A DNA stretch of 8,800 bases from NCBI GenBank assembly GCA_007120815.1, contig SKMY01000287.1, positions 1 through 8,800 of the forward strand, read 5' to 3'. This stretch comes from Syntrophomonadaceae bacterium (lineage in GTDB: Bacteria; Bacillota_D; Dethiobacteria; DTU022; UBA8154). The position numbers were made by a program, and so were the translations under genes. The notes beneath the pieces were generated by a model that worked only from the letters and a program-made list of their open reading frames with translations, had not been told where the DNA came from and made no database searches. Below, piece by piece: positions 1 to 6,076 of the stretch (within the stretch, counting starts at the first letter, position 1; the number at the start of each line of letters is the position of its first letter).

Positions 1-86
1 GGAAGCTGCGGGGACGGTTCTGGCGCTTCCGGAGCGAAGCGGAGGACCGATTTTTGGGGAAGCGACAGAACCGTCCCCCTGCTTCC
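1..86. repeat. Large imperfect inverted repeat
   Basis: The left arm (1-30) and right arm (58-86) are near-perfect reverse complements: both read GGAAGC, then a G-rich run, then GACGGTTCTG, then CGCTTCC. They differ by one inserted base and about two substitutions. The roughly 27-base spacer ends in a T run (51-55). An RNA or single-strand copy would fold into a hairpin of almost 30 base pairs. Elements with the core GGGGACGGTTCTGTC are, from memory, widespread as dispersed intergenic repeats in Firmicutes and may be REP-like. No transposase is present here. It may continue beyond the left window edge. It could also act as a transcription barrier for whatever lies to the left. Confidence 0.8.
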
Positions 87-126
87 CGAAGATGCAAGTG
101 TAAATAGAAAATGGCTGAGCAGTTAC
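61..126 (+). repeat. Dispersed repeat, copy 1
   Basis: Bases 61-85 are identical to 2874-2898. After a variable stretch, the sequence ending in AAAATGGCTGAG, one C/T difference, then AGTTAC is shared again with copy 2 (ending at 2945). This copy overlaps the right arm of the inverted repeat at 1-86, so the mobile or amplified unit is longer than the hairpin and includes a conserved tail outside it. Confidence 0.8.
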
Positions 127-310
127 TTTTATTAAATTATCTGCCTCCAAGCAACTGACCCTGTTCTTGTGTTATTATTATTGATAATCTCAAAAAAACA
201 GCAAATTTCCCTGCAAGCCAGGAATTGACAAGTTCCTGTCTTGCTGTCATCTTAAGAACCATGAGTCGTGTAATTTACATAATTCTAAGCTTACCAGGAG
301 ATGAAATACG
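127..310 (+). other. Non-coding leader upstream of the S8 protease gene
   Basis: I see no gene in this AT-rich stretch. It holds a strong inverted repeat at 213-244 (listed separately). A TTGACA hexamer at 225-230 has only a poor partner (CATCTT at 248-253) 17 bases on. A GATAAT at 183-188 lacks a convincing -35. The ribosome site AGGAG lies at 296-300. The true promoter cannot be chosen from sequence alone. Confidence 0.5.
213..244 (+). promoter_or_regulatory. 12-bp inverted repeat around a TTGACA hexamer
   Basis: GCAAGCCAGGAA (213-224) and TTCCTGTCTTGC (233-244) are reverse complements at 11 of 12 positions. They are separated by TTGACAAG, so a consensus -35 hexamer sits exactly between the arms. 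Two readings are possible: an operator covering the -35 box, where a dimeric repressor would block the promoter, or an RNA hairpin in the leader. No T run follows, which argues against an ordinary terminator. The weak -10 (CATCTT) leaves the promoter reading uncertain. Confidence 0.5.
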
Positions 311-2008
311 GTGTTTACTCTAAATAGGAACTATTCAAGCAAGCCCTTGGTGGCCTTGCTCATTGCTGTACTGCTGCTGGCTTCAGCTTTTCTTGGCCAG
401 GAAGCTGCCAGTGGTTTTTCTGGCCCGACAAACAACCCTCTTTTTCCTGCCGGTGTGCAGGTTAACGTGCTGGTTGGTTTTCACGGCAGCCCGGATAAAG
501 CCGTGGTGGAATCCTTCGGCGGCCGTGTTTACATGGAATTAGAACTCATTGATGCCCTTGCTGCAACCATGAGCTCCTCGGCCGCTATTAGGCTTTTGAA
601 CCACCCAAAAGTCAGCTACATAGAGCCAGATGATCACGTGTATTCCCTGGAATTGTCGGGTGCACTGCCCGATACCACAGTTGATGTACAAGCAGGCGCA
701 CTGGGCGGCATCCAGGTGGTTCCCTGGGGCGTTGCCCGGGTTTTTGGGGAAGACAGCTATCCCTTTAATGCCTGGGAAATAACCACGGGTAGGGGTGTAA
801 GCGTCGCTATTCTCGATACGGGTATTTACAGGGAGCATGAAGATATTGAAGCGGCGGGCGGAATGAATTATTCTCAGACCCCTCAAGGTTCATTGGACTA
901 TGACTACTTTGACGCCAACGGTCACGGCACCCACGTTGCCGGGATCATCGGTGCCCTGGACAATGATTTTGGCGTCGTAGGGATTTCCCCCGGCGTTGAC
1001 CTTTATGCGGTTAAAATACTCGATGAAAGCGGCCTGGGCACGGTTTCTTCTGTGATTGACGGGATTCAATGGGCGGTGAAGGAAGAGATTCCCATTATTA
1101 ACATGAGCCTCTACAGCAGCAACTATTCCAGGGCGTTAAACCAGGCTTGCCAACACGCATACGATAACGGGCATCTCCTGGTGGCAGCAGCAGGGAACCT
1201 GGGCAAAGAAGATGGCATAGAAGAGAGTGTATCTTACCCGGCAGCCTATGATTCGGTTATTGCCGTGGCGGCTTCCGATGAAACGGACCAGCGTGCCGCT
1301 TTCTCCAGTACGGGCCCCCAGGTGGAACTTATCGCCCCGGGCAAGGAAATTTGGAGTACCTGGACCGCAAACAGTTATTATATGTACAGCGGCACCTCCA
1401 TGGCATCTCTTCACGTGGTTGGCGCAGCAGCCCTGGTGTGGTCAGTTAATCCGCAATTGAGCAATGTCCTGGTGAGGGAAATGCTCCAGCAGACCGCGGA
1501 AAACCTTCATCTTCCGAAAAACCACCAGGGGTACGGACTGGTGCGTGCAGACCGGGCCTTGGCTGCAGCCGCCTCTCCTGGCCCCGGTGGAGATAAGGGC
1601 GCCGCAGAGGTAGTCATGGAGATTGGCAGCAAAACGGCCTATTTCGACGACGAGCCAAATGAGATGGATGTGGCCCCATTCATTATGAACAGCCGGACCT
1701 TCGTCCCGGTTCGTTTTCTGGGGGAAGCTTTTGCCGCCGGGGTCGACTGGGAACCCAAGGACGCCAGGGTGGAAACCGTTACCCTTAAACGGAAAGATGT
1801 TGAGATGACCCTGACGATTGGCAGCCACAACATAAATGTCTATCAAAAAGGAGCAGCCAGCACCGTTGTTTCAGATGTGGCCGCGTTTATCCAGAACGGC
1901 CGGACCTTTTTGCCTTTTAGAGTCATCGCTGAAGCTTTTGGATCCCGTGTCGGTCATGATTCCTGCCCGGAGACCGGTCTGGTCACCCGGGTTTGGTTCA
2001 GGCAGTAA
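311..2008 (+). CDS. Secreted S8 subtilisin-like serine protease with C-terminal copper-amine-oxidase-N-like domain
   Basis: This is an exported endopeptidase of 565 residues. The start is GTG at 311, ten bases after AGGAG; the ATG at 301 runs into a stop after eight codons. Residues 1-35 form a signal peptide with a basic start and the hydrophobic stretch LVALLIAVLLLASAFL. Residues about 50-112 resemble an inhibitor-I9 propeptide and end in YIEPDDHVY. The catalytic domain spans about 140-420: Asp169 (AILDTG), His205 (NGHGTHVAG), oxyanion-hole Asn296 (AAAGN) and Ser363 (SGTSMAS). Residues about 434-565 carry two copies of the Cu_amine_oxidN1-type module (NSRTFVPVRFLGEAF at 460-474 and NGRTFLPFRVIAEAFG at 529-544). 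In Firmicutes these are common on cell-surface proteins and usually do not bind copper. It probably acts outside the membrane, perhaps held at the wall by the C-terminal domain. One oddity: the motif after the catalytic Ser reads SMASLHVVG rather than the usual SMASPHVAG. The gene is followed closely by the Fe-S protein gene, so co-transcription is likely. Confidence 0.95.
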   Translation: MFTLNRNYSSKPLVALLIAVLLLASAFLGQEAASGFSGPTNNPLFPAGVQVNVLVGFHGSPDKAVVESFGGRVYMELELIDALAATMSSSAAIRLLNHPKVSYIEPDDHVYSLELSGALPDTTVDVQAGALGGIQVVPWGVARVFGEDSYPFNAWEITTGRGVSVAILDTGIYREHEDIEAAGGMNYSQTPQGSLDYDYFDANGHGTHVAGIIGALDNDFGVVGISPGVDLYAVKILDESGLGTVSSVIDGIQWAVKEEIPIINMSLYSSNYSRALNQACQHAYDNGHLLVAAAGNLGKEDGIEESVSYPAAYDSVIAVAASDETDQRAAFSSTGPQVELIAPGKEIWSTWTANSYYMYSGTSMASLHVVGAAALVWSVNPQLSNVLVREMLQQTAENLHLPKNHQGYGLVRADRALAAAASPGPGGDKGAAEVVMEIGSKTAYFDDEPNEMDVAPFIMNSRTFVPVRFLGEAFAAGVDWEPKDARVETVTLKRKDVEMTLTIGSHNINVYQKGAASTVVSDVAAFIQNGRTFLPFRVIAEAFGSRVGHDSCPETGLVTRVWFRQ

Positions 2009-2042
2009 AGGGCTCAGGTCAATAAATGGGGGAGGAAGCGCA

Positions 2043-2825
2043 ATGGAACTGTTGCAGTCGATTAAACAAGGGGAAAGAAAGCTTGGTCCCGGGGTGTTTG
2101 CAGGGGTTTGCTCCGTCAATCATCCGCTCTTGGAACACTACCGGGAAAAGATGGAATCCATGTTGCCGGAAGCCCGGTACCTGGTTGTTTTTGCAGCCGC
2201 CCATTCCAGGGGCACCTTGCATTCTGGCAACAACCCGGTCCAGCAGTACGACACCCTTTACGCCTATCGATATGCCGGAGATCTGTCCCACCGGTTGAGC
2301 CGGGAGATCGAAGACGAAGGGTTCCTGGGGGTAACCGTTCCGGTTTACATGCCCATGGACATGCTGGGTGAGGGGAAGGGCATGCGGGGAGAAATCTGCT
2401 GGCGAAGGGCCGGGGTGGCAGCAGGGCTGGGGTTCTACGGGAAAAACGGCCTGCTCATCACCGAGGAATTCGGCCCTTTGGTGCGTTTAGGCGGGGTGCT
2501 GACCAATTATCCCCTGGAAGCGCAGGTAGCTGAAAAAGTCCAGCTGGAAAGCAAGTGCGGTTCGTGCACCCTTTGCCTGGACAGCTGCCCTGCCGGGGCC
2601 CTGGAACCCTATAAAATTGACAAGAAAAAGTGCGGTGACCGGGTCTTCACTTACGGGTTGAGGGGATTCGCCGTTTTCTTAGACGAGGCGATTCAAGCTG
2701 AAGAGGAAAAGCGCCAGGAGCTCCTGCAAAGCCCTGCCCTGCGGGAACTCTGGCAAAACTTCATGACGGGGAGTTACTACTACTGTTGGGCCTGCCAAAC
2801 CTCCTGCCCCTGGGGTAAGTTTTAG
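2043..2825 (+). CDS. QueG-like double [4Fe-4S] cluster protein (epoxyqueuosine reductase family, short form)
   Basis: The protein has 260 residues. I start it at ATG 2043 behind GGGGGAGGAA (2028-2037). An upstream reading frame stays open back to 1836 inside the protease gene but has no ribosome site there. The core around residues 121-156 (RRAGVAAGLGFYGKNGLLI, then EFGPLVRLGGVLTNYPLE) resembles the substrate and cobamide-binding region of QueG. Residues 172-183 are CGSCTLCLDSCP, a ferredoxin-type CxxCxxCxxxCP. Cys197 and the C-terminal CWACQTSCP (248-256) complete the ligands for a second cluster. QueG of E. coli is much longer (about 380 residues) and ends with HEAT-like repeats, which are missing here. 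True tRNA epoxyqueuosine reduction is therefore not assured; it may be a paralogous electron-transfer or corrinoid-associated protein. No other queuosine gene lies in the window. The gap to the protease gene is 34 bases. Confidence 0.82.
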   Translation: MELLQSIKQGERKLGPGVFAGVCSVNHPLLEHYREKMESMLPEARYLVVFAAAHSRGTLHSGNNPVQQYDTLYAYRYAGDLSHRLSREIEDEGFLGVTVPVYMPMDMLGEGKGMRGEICWRRAGVAAGLGFYGKNGLLITEEFGPLVRLGGVLTNYPLEAQVAEKVQLESKCGSCTLCLDSCPAGALEPYKIDKKKCGDRVFTYGLRGFAVFLDEAIQAEEEKRQELLQSPALRELWQNFMTGSYYYCWACQTSCPWGKF

Positions 2826-2873
2826 TGTTGGTTATAACGATTCCGAAGAATAACAACATGCACACATAGAGCC

Positions 2874-2945
2874 AGCGACAGAACCGTCCCCCTGCTTCAC
2901 GACGATGCATGTCTACTAGGAATAGGAAAATGGCTGAGTAGTTAC
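2874..2945 (+). repeat. Dispersed repeat, copy 2
   Basis: The first 25 bases match 61-85 exactly. The middle is diverged and about six bases longer than in copy 1. The tail, AAAATGGCTGAG, then T in place of C, then AGTTAC, matches again. The left hairpin arm present at 1-30 is absent here, so this is a partial copy or the basic unit without its mirror image. It sits in the gap between the Fe-S protein gene and the carbonic anhydrase gene, only 36 bases before the latter's start, and so lies in its promoter or leader. Confidence 0.8.
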
Positions 2946-2981
2946 CGAAAACATTACATTCAAACAAGGGTGGTGAGGTAG

Positions 2982-3602
2982 GTGGAACAGGTCACTGCTG
3001 CAATATCCAAAACATGGTTGGAAGCGGGCAACAGGCGCTTTGTAACCGGAGAGACTGCACGGAAAGATTTAGGAGAGGAAAGGCGGAAGGCACTACTTCA
3101 TCAAGGACAAAATCCCTATGCCATTATTGTCGGATGTTCCGACTCCAGGGTGCCGCCCGAGATTATTTTTGATGGGGCGCTTGGTGATTTTTTTGTGATT
3201 CGTTCCGCAGGCAATATTGTTGATGACATCGCTGTGGGAAGCATTGAGTATGCCGTTGAGCACCTGAATGTTCCACTGGTGGTTATTCTTGGTCACGAAA
3301 GCTGTGGCGCCATAAAATCAGCCGTGCTGGCCTTTAAGGCAGATATCCCTTTAACCCCCGGTATTGCCGCCATCGTGGAAAAAATTAGGCCTGCGGTGGA
3401 GAAAGCCATAAAAAAAGCCAGGGATAGTGAAGACCCGTTATATTCCCTGGTGGAACTGGCGGCGGATGAAAACATAAAACGGGTCAAAGAAGAGCTTATG
3501 GAAGGCAGTTCAGTGGTGGCCAGGTTCGCGGAGAAAGGTCGGCTCATGGTTATAGAAGCCAAATATTATCTTGAATCCGGGGAAGTCCGGTTTCTTGAAT
3601 AA
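2982..3602 (+). CDS. Beta-class carbonic anhydrase
   Basis: A cytoplasmic zinc enzyme of 206 residues that interconverts CO2 and bicarbonate. The zinc ligands Cys52, His105 and Cys108 stand in CSDSRVPPE (52-60) and GHESCGA (104-110). The catalytic Asp54-Arg56 pair is present, and the region GDFFVIRSAGNIVDD (68-82) is typical of the family. Length is normal and the gene looks intact. The start is GTG at 2982 behind GGTGAGGT (2972-2979), a short spacing of about 3-4 bases. No in-frame start lies closer upstream, because the GTG at 2973 is followed by TAG. There is no cyanase, carboxylase or sulfate-transporter neighbour, so its role is probably general bicarbonate supply or pH balance. A repeat copy separates it from the gene upstream, so it may have its own promoter. 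Confidence 0.96.
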   Translation: MEQVTAAISKTWLEAGNRRFVTGETARKDLGEERRKALLHQGQNPYAIIVGCSDSRVPPEIIFDGALGDFFVIRSAGNIVDDIAVGSIEYAVEHLNVPLVVILGHESCGAIKSAVLAFKADIPLTPGIAAIVEKIRPAVEKAIKKARDSEDPLYSLVELAADENIKRVKEELMEGSSVVARFAEKGRLMVIEAKYYLESGEVRFLE

Positions 3603-3780
3603 GCAAATGTGCTGTCGGTTTATCTATGTGGTTATCTTTGTTCAGCTGCTCGGCTCAGCTGTCCAGGGAAACAGGGCCCATTCCTCTGAAAGAGGTGTGT
3701 CCCCACAAAAACGTATAAATGATGACGAAAATACGGCACTTTTATAACCTGATTGAGTTTCTGCCAATAGGCGCTTAAGG
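3603..3780. other. Intergenic region between convergent genes
   Basis: No gene is visible. Small dyads occur: CAGCTG at 3643-3648 repeated at 3656-3661, and CCTCT-GAA-AGAGG at 3683-3695. None has the strong GC stem plus T run of a classical terminator. The best candidate is listed separately at 3707-3735. Confidence 0.5.
3707..3735 (-). terminator. Weak terminator candidate for the stand-alone receiver gene
   Basis: Read on the minus strand, CGTAT (3735-3731) pairs with ATACG (3716-3712) and is followed directly by a five-T run (3711-3707). The stem is only five base pairs and the loop is long (14 bases), so termination here would be inefficient at best. It is listed because nothing better is present downstream of the gene that stops at 3781. 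Confidence 0.2.
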
Positions 3781-4152
3781 TTAGTTTAGCAGTATATTTT
3801 GATGAACGGCAGGAATCAGGTTGGCAAGCTCTTTTTTCTTGACAAAGCCGTGGGCGCCCGCTTTCATGGCTGCTTTGACGACACTTTCCCCGATGGCCCC
3901 GGAAACAATAATAAAGGGAATGCGAAGGCCGCTTTCCCGATACACTTTCAGGGCTTCAGGTGCACTGAAGCAGGGCATATCGTGGTCGGAAAGAATCAAG
4001 TCCCATTCTTCTTCCCATAAAGCCGTCCGCATGCTCTCTTCTGTTTGAACCCGCTGATGAAATGGCTCAAAACCACCTTTTCGAAGCATGCGCAGAAGCA
4101 GCATTGTATCATTTTCTGAATCCTCGATGATGAGCACGCGTAAATGCTTCAA
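3781..4152 (-). CDS. Stand-alone response-regulator receiver (REC) protein
   Basis: A single CheY-like receiver of 123 residues with no output domain. The acidic pair is in IIEDSEND (Glu10, Asp11), the phospho-acceptor is Asp56 in LILSDHDMP, the switch Ser84 is in IIVSGAIGE, and Lys106 follows. I choose TTG at 4152 rather than TTG at 4161. The ribosome site GGGGAGG (4168-4162) directly abuts the 4161 codon but is nine bases from 4152, and the paralogous receiver in the fused kinase gene starts at the equivalent TTG. About two thirds of residues match that receiver, so the two arose by duplication. Such proteins typically shuttle phosphate or act by protein contact. Here the likely phosphodonor is the membrane kinase encoded upstream, or the protein competes with the fused receiver. 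It has its own promoter (4240-4194) of the same design as the glgC promoter. Confidence 0.93.
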   Translation of the reverse strand: MKHLRVLIIEDSENDTMLLLRMLRKGGFEPFHQRVQTEESMRTALWEEEWDLILSDHDMPCFSAPEALKVYRESGLRIPFIIVSGAIGESVVKAAMKAGAHGFVKKKELANLIPAVHQNILLN

Positions 4153-4161
4153 CTCGACCAA

Positions 4162-4168
4162 CCTCCCC
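4162..4168 (-). promoter_or_regulatory. Ribosome binding site that decides the start of the stand-alone receiver
   Basis: GGGGAGG on the minus strand. It lies nine bases from TTG 4152 but with no spacing from TTG 4161, so the downstream TTG is the workable start. Confidence 0.75.
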
Positions 4169-4193
4169 GGCAGGATGAAGTCCCTCCATAACC

Positions 4194-4240
4194 ATTATAT
4201 TTAAGGCCCTTATTTTTTTGTATTAGAAAATTGCGCATTT
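4194..4240 (-). promoter_or_regulatory. Promoter with TGCGCA dyad element, driving the stand-alone receiver gene
   Basis: Read on the minus strand, AAATGCGCAATTTTCTAATA (4240-4221) is followed after 21 bases by a perfect TATAAT (4199-4194), and the start codon lies 41 bases further. The hexamer at the expected -35 position (TACAAA) is poor, which suggests dependence on an activator bound just upstream. The same element, at the same distance from TATAAT and in the same orientation to its gene, precedes glgC (7743-7789). The flanks of TGCGCA form a dyad with one mismatch (AAAA on one side, TTTT on the other). Confidence 0.75.
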
Positions 4241-4323
4241 TTATCTTATAAAGTGCTCATTTTTCATTTCATTGTGTAAGGAAGGGATGGGTAAAAAATG
4301 GAGAAGAATTATAGGATCAAAAT
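4241..4323. other. AT-rich spacer after the NarL-type regulator gene
   Basis: No gene and no clear terminator are visible downstream of the stop at 4324. Without one, transcription of the kinase operon could run through into the stand-alone receiver gene, in addition to that gene's own promoter. Confidence 0.4.
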
Positions 4324-4965
4324 TTACAAGAGCTTGAGCAATCGGGCGATGTTTTGCATGTCCAGGTCACTGTTAATTTCCAGTTTCTCTTTTAAGTTGC
4401 TCTTATGGCGGTCCACAGTTTTTGGACTGATAAAAAGGCGATCGGCCACAGCCTGCCTCCCCATACCCTGAACCAATAACTCAAAAACCTCTTTTTCTCT
4501 CAGGGTAAGAAGATTATATTTCATTTGCAGTTGGTCTTCAGGAGTAAGCTTCACATAATCATCCAGTACCGGTCCCAAAAGCGTTGGGCTGAGATACGGG
4601 GCGCCTTTCATAATACTTTCCAGTGCTGCGATTAGCTCAGGAAAGGGTGCACCCTTGAAAATATAGCCCGATGCGCCTGCTTTCAAGGCTTGTCGAACAA
4701 ACGGATGATCGGCATGCATGGATATTATAACAATTTTTATCTCGGGAAAACGCGCTTTGATCTGGCAGGTGGCCTCCAGCCCATCGCACCCGGGCATGAC
4801 GATATCCATCAGGATAACATCAGGATTCAAAGACTCCGCCATTTCTAAAGCGCTTTGACCGTCTTCCGCTTCCCCAACGATCTCGATGTGATCGATGGTC
4901 TCCAGTATGGAACGTAAACCCTGGCGAAACAAGGCATGATCGTCTGCAATCAGCACCCGCGTCAT
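4324..4965 (-). CDS. NarL/FixJ-family DNA-binding response regulator
   Basis: A 213-residue transcription regulator with an N-terminal receiver and a C-terminal LuxR-type helix-turn-helix. Receiver residues are Asp8-Asp9 (LIADDHALFRQGL), phospho-acceptor Asp54 (VILMDIVMPGCDG), Ser82 and Lys104. The DNA-binding part spans about 153-197 (LTLREKEVFELLVQGMGRQ, then KTVDRHKSNLKEKL) and fits the family well. I start at ATG 4965, eight bases from GGAGG (4978-4974). An earlier in-frame ATG at 4980 overlaps that ribosome site and would add only MEVEP. Its stop-to-start gap to the fused kinase gene is 22 bases. HisKA_3 kinases classically phosphorylate NarL-type regulators, so the adjacent kinase is its probable partner. 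It is also the only DNA-binding protein in the window and hence the prime candidate for binding the element shared by the two promoters at 4194-4240 and 7743-7789. Confidence 0.95.
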   Translation of the reverse strand: MTRVLIADDHALFRQGLRSILETIDHIEIVGEAEDGQSALEMAESLNPDVILMDIVMPGCDGLEATCQIKARFPEIKIVIISMHADHPFVRQALKAGASGYIFKGAPFPELIAALESIMKGAPYLSPTLLGPVLDDYVKLTPEDQLQMKYNLLTLREKEVFELLVQGMGRQAVADRLFISPKTVDRHKSNLKEKLEINSDLDMQNIARLLKLL

Positions 4966-4973
4966 AGGCTCGA

Positions 4974-4978
4974 CCTCC
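4974..4978 (-). promoter_or_regulatory. Ribosome binding site that decides the start of the NarL-type regulator
   Basis: GGAGG on the minus strand, eight bases before ATG 4965. The upstream ATG at 4980 overlaps it and has no ribosome site of its own. Confidence 0.8.
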
Positions 4979-4987
4979 ATTTCCAGA

Positions 4988-6061
4988 TTAGTAAGAAAAA
5001 GGTATGATAATCTTTATCTTGACTCCATTACCAGGAGCCGTAACAATTTTCAGGGTTCCTCCGAGAAGGGAGACTCGTTCCCGTATTCCCGCCAGTCCAA
5101 CCCCATTTGAGAATTGCTTTATGTCACCGGGTTCAAATCCTTTGCCGTTATCCTTTATTTGAACCGTTACATTGTCCGAACTCTTAATTAAATCTATATG
5201 TACATTTTCAGCCTTGGCATGTCGGACTGTATTCGTTAGTGCCTCCTGGATGCACCGGTAAAGGGTTGTTTCAATATCCCCGTGCAATCGCTCGGAAAAT
5301 CCTTTATCCTTAATATCTATTTTAAGCCCGGCCCGACTGCCCAGCTCACCGGCCATGTCACGGACCACTTCCACGAGCCCCATTTTATCCAGTGCCGGTG
5401 GACGCAAGGCAAAAATTTGCCTTCGCACGTTATTCAGGGTTTTCATCAGCAGATCAATGCTGGCTGCAAGTTTTTCCTGAAAAGACGGTTCGACGGATGA
5501 CAATTTCATCTGCAGGTACTGCAGGTCCAGGTTAATAACCGTTAAAGCTTGCCCAATTTCATCATGAAGTTCGCGGGCCAGGCGGGTTCGCTCTTCTTCG
5601 TACGCATGGAGGATCCGGCCTGATAATGTTTGTATTTCCTGGTAACGCTCTTTTAGCTCGACCTCCGCTTTTTGGCGTTCTCGCCGATTTTCGACATCCC
5701 GGAGTTCCCGCTGTACGGCAGGGGATAAACGGGCCAGGTTTTTTTTCATGATAAAGTCGTGAGCGCCGGACTTCATGGCCGACACGGCTAACTCTTCTCC
5801 AATGGCACCGGAGACAATGATGAAGGGAATATCCAGGCCGCTTTCCTGCAATATAGCCAGCGCTTCAGGGGCACTGAAGTTGGGCATATCGTGGTCGGAA
5901 AGGATTAAATCCCAGGTTTCCTCCTGCAAAGCCTTTCGCATGGCTTCCCCGGTTTGTACGCGCCTGGAAACAGGATCATAACCCCCTTTACGCAGCTCAC
6001 GTAACAGCAGCAGCGTGCTATCCTCAGAATCTTCAATAATTAATACGCGTAACGAATTCAA
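4988..6061 (-). CDS. Hybrid receiver–HisKA_3 sensor histidine kinase
   Basis: A soluble protein of 357 residues with no membrane segment. Residues 1-118 are a receiver (Glu10, Asp11, phospho-acceptor Asp56, Ser84, Lys106). Residues about 119-155 form a charged, probably coiled-coil linker. Next come the dimerisation and phospho-acceptor region of the NarX/DegS type (HisKA_3), with His166 in LARELHDEIGQAL. The ATPase domain follows: the N box EALTNTVRHA (273-282), DNGKG (304-308) and GVGLAGIRER (320-329). It starts at TTG 6061, six bases from GGAGG (6072-6068). A receiver placed before a kinase core means its activity is probably set by phosphorylation from another kinase, most plausibly the membrane kinase encoded 15 bases upstream. 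It would then phosphorylate the NarL-type regulator encoded next. Its receiver is a close duplicate of the stand-alone receiver at 3781-4152. Confidence 0.95.
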   Translation of the reverse strand: MNSLRVLIIEDSEDSTLLLLRELRKGGYDPVSRRVQTGEAMRKALQEETWDLILSDHDMPNFSAPEALAILQESGLDIPFIIVSGAIGEELAVSAMKSGAHDFIMKKNLARLSPAVQRELRDVENRRERQKAEVELKERYQEIQTLSGRILHAYEEERTRLARELHDEIGQALTVINLDLQYLQMKLSSVEPSFQEKLAASIDLLMKTLNNVRRQIFALRPPALDKMGLVEVVRDMAGELGSRAGLKIDIKDKGFSERLHGDIETTLYRCIQEALTNTVRHAKAENVHIDLIKSSDNVTVQIKDNGKGFEPGDIKQFSNGVGLAGIRERVSLLGGTLKIVTAPGNGVKIKIIIPFSY

Positions 6062-6076
6062 CGTGCACCTCCTCGT

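Noticed and set aside
1..126. Insertion sequence end or CRISPR repeat
   Set aside because: There is no transposase, no target-site duplication and no regular repeat-spacer pattern; only two copies exist, almost 2.8 kb apart.
1836..2042. Longer version of the Fe-S protein gene starting inside the protease gene
   Set aside because: The extra 69 codons overlap the protease in another frame, give low-complexity unrelated protein and lack a ribosome site, while ATG 2043 has a strong one and begins where QueG-like similarity begins.
2043..2825. Reductive dehalogenase
   Set aside because: There is no twin-arginine signal, the length is about half, and there is no small membrane-anchor gene next to it; the core fits QueG better.
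2982..3602. Cyanate operon carbonic anhydrase (CynT)
   Set aside because: The fold and motifs fit the beta class, but no cyanase or cyanate transporter gene is adjacent, so the specific name is not supported.
4085..4100. TGCGCA inside the receiver gene as another copy of the promoter element
   Set aside because: It lies in coding sequence, lacks the A/T flanks and the CTAATA end, and has no TATAAT at the right distance. TGCGCA near 6390 in the kinase gene was rejected for the same reason.
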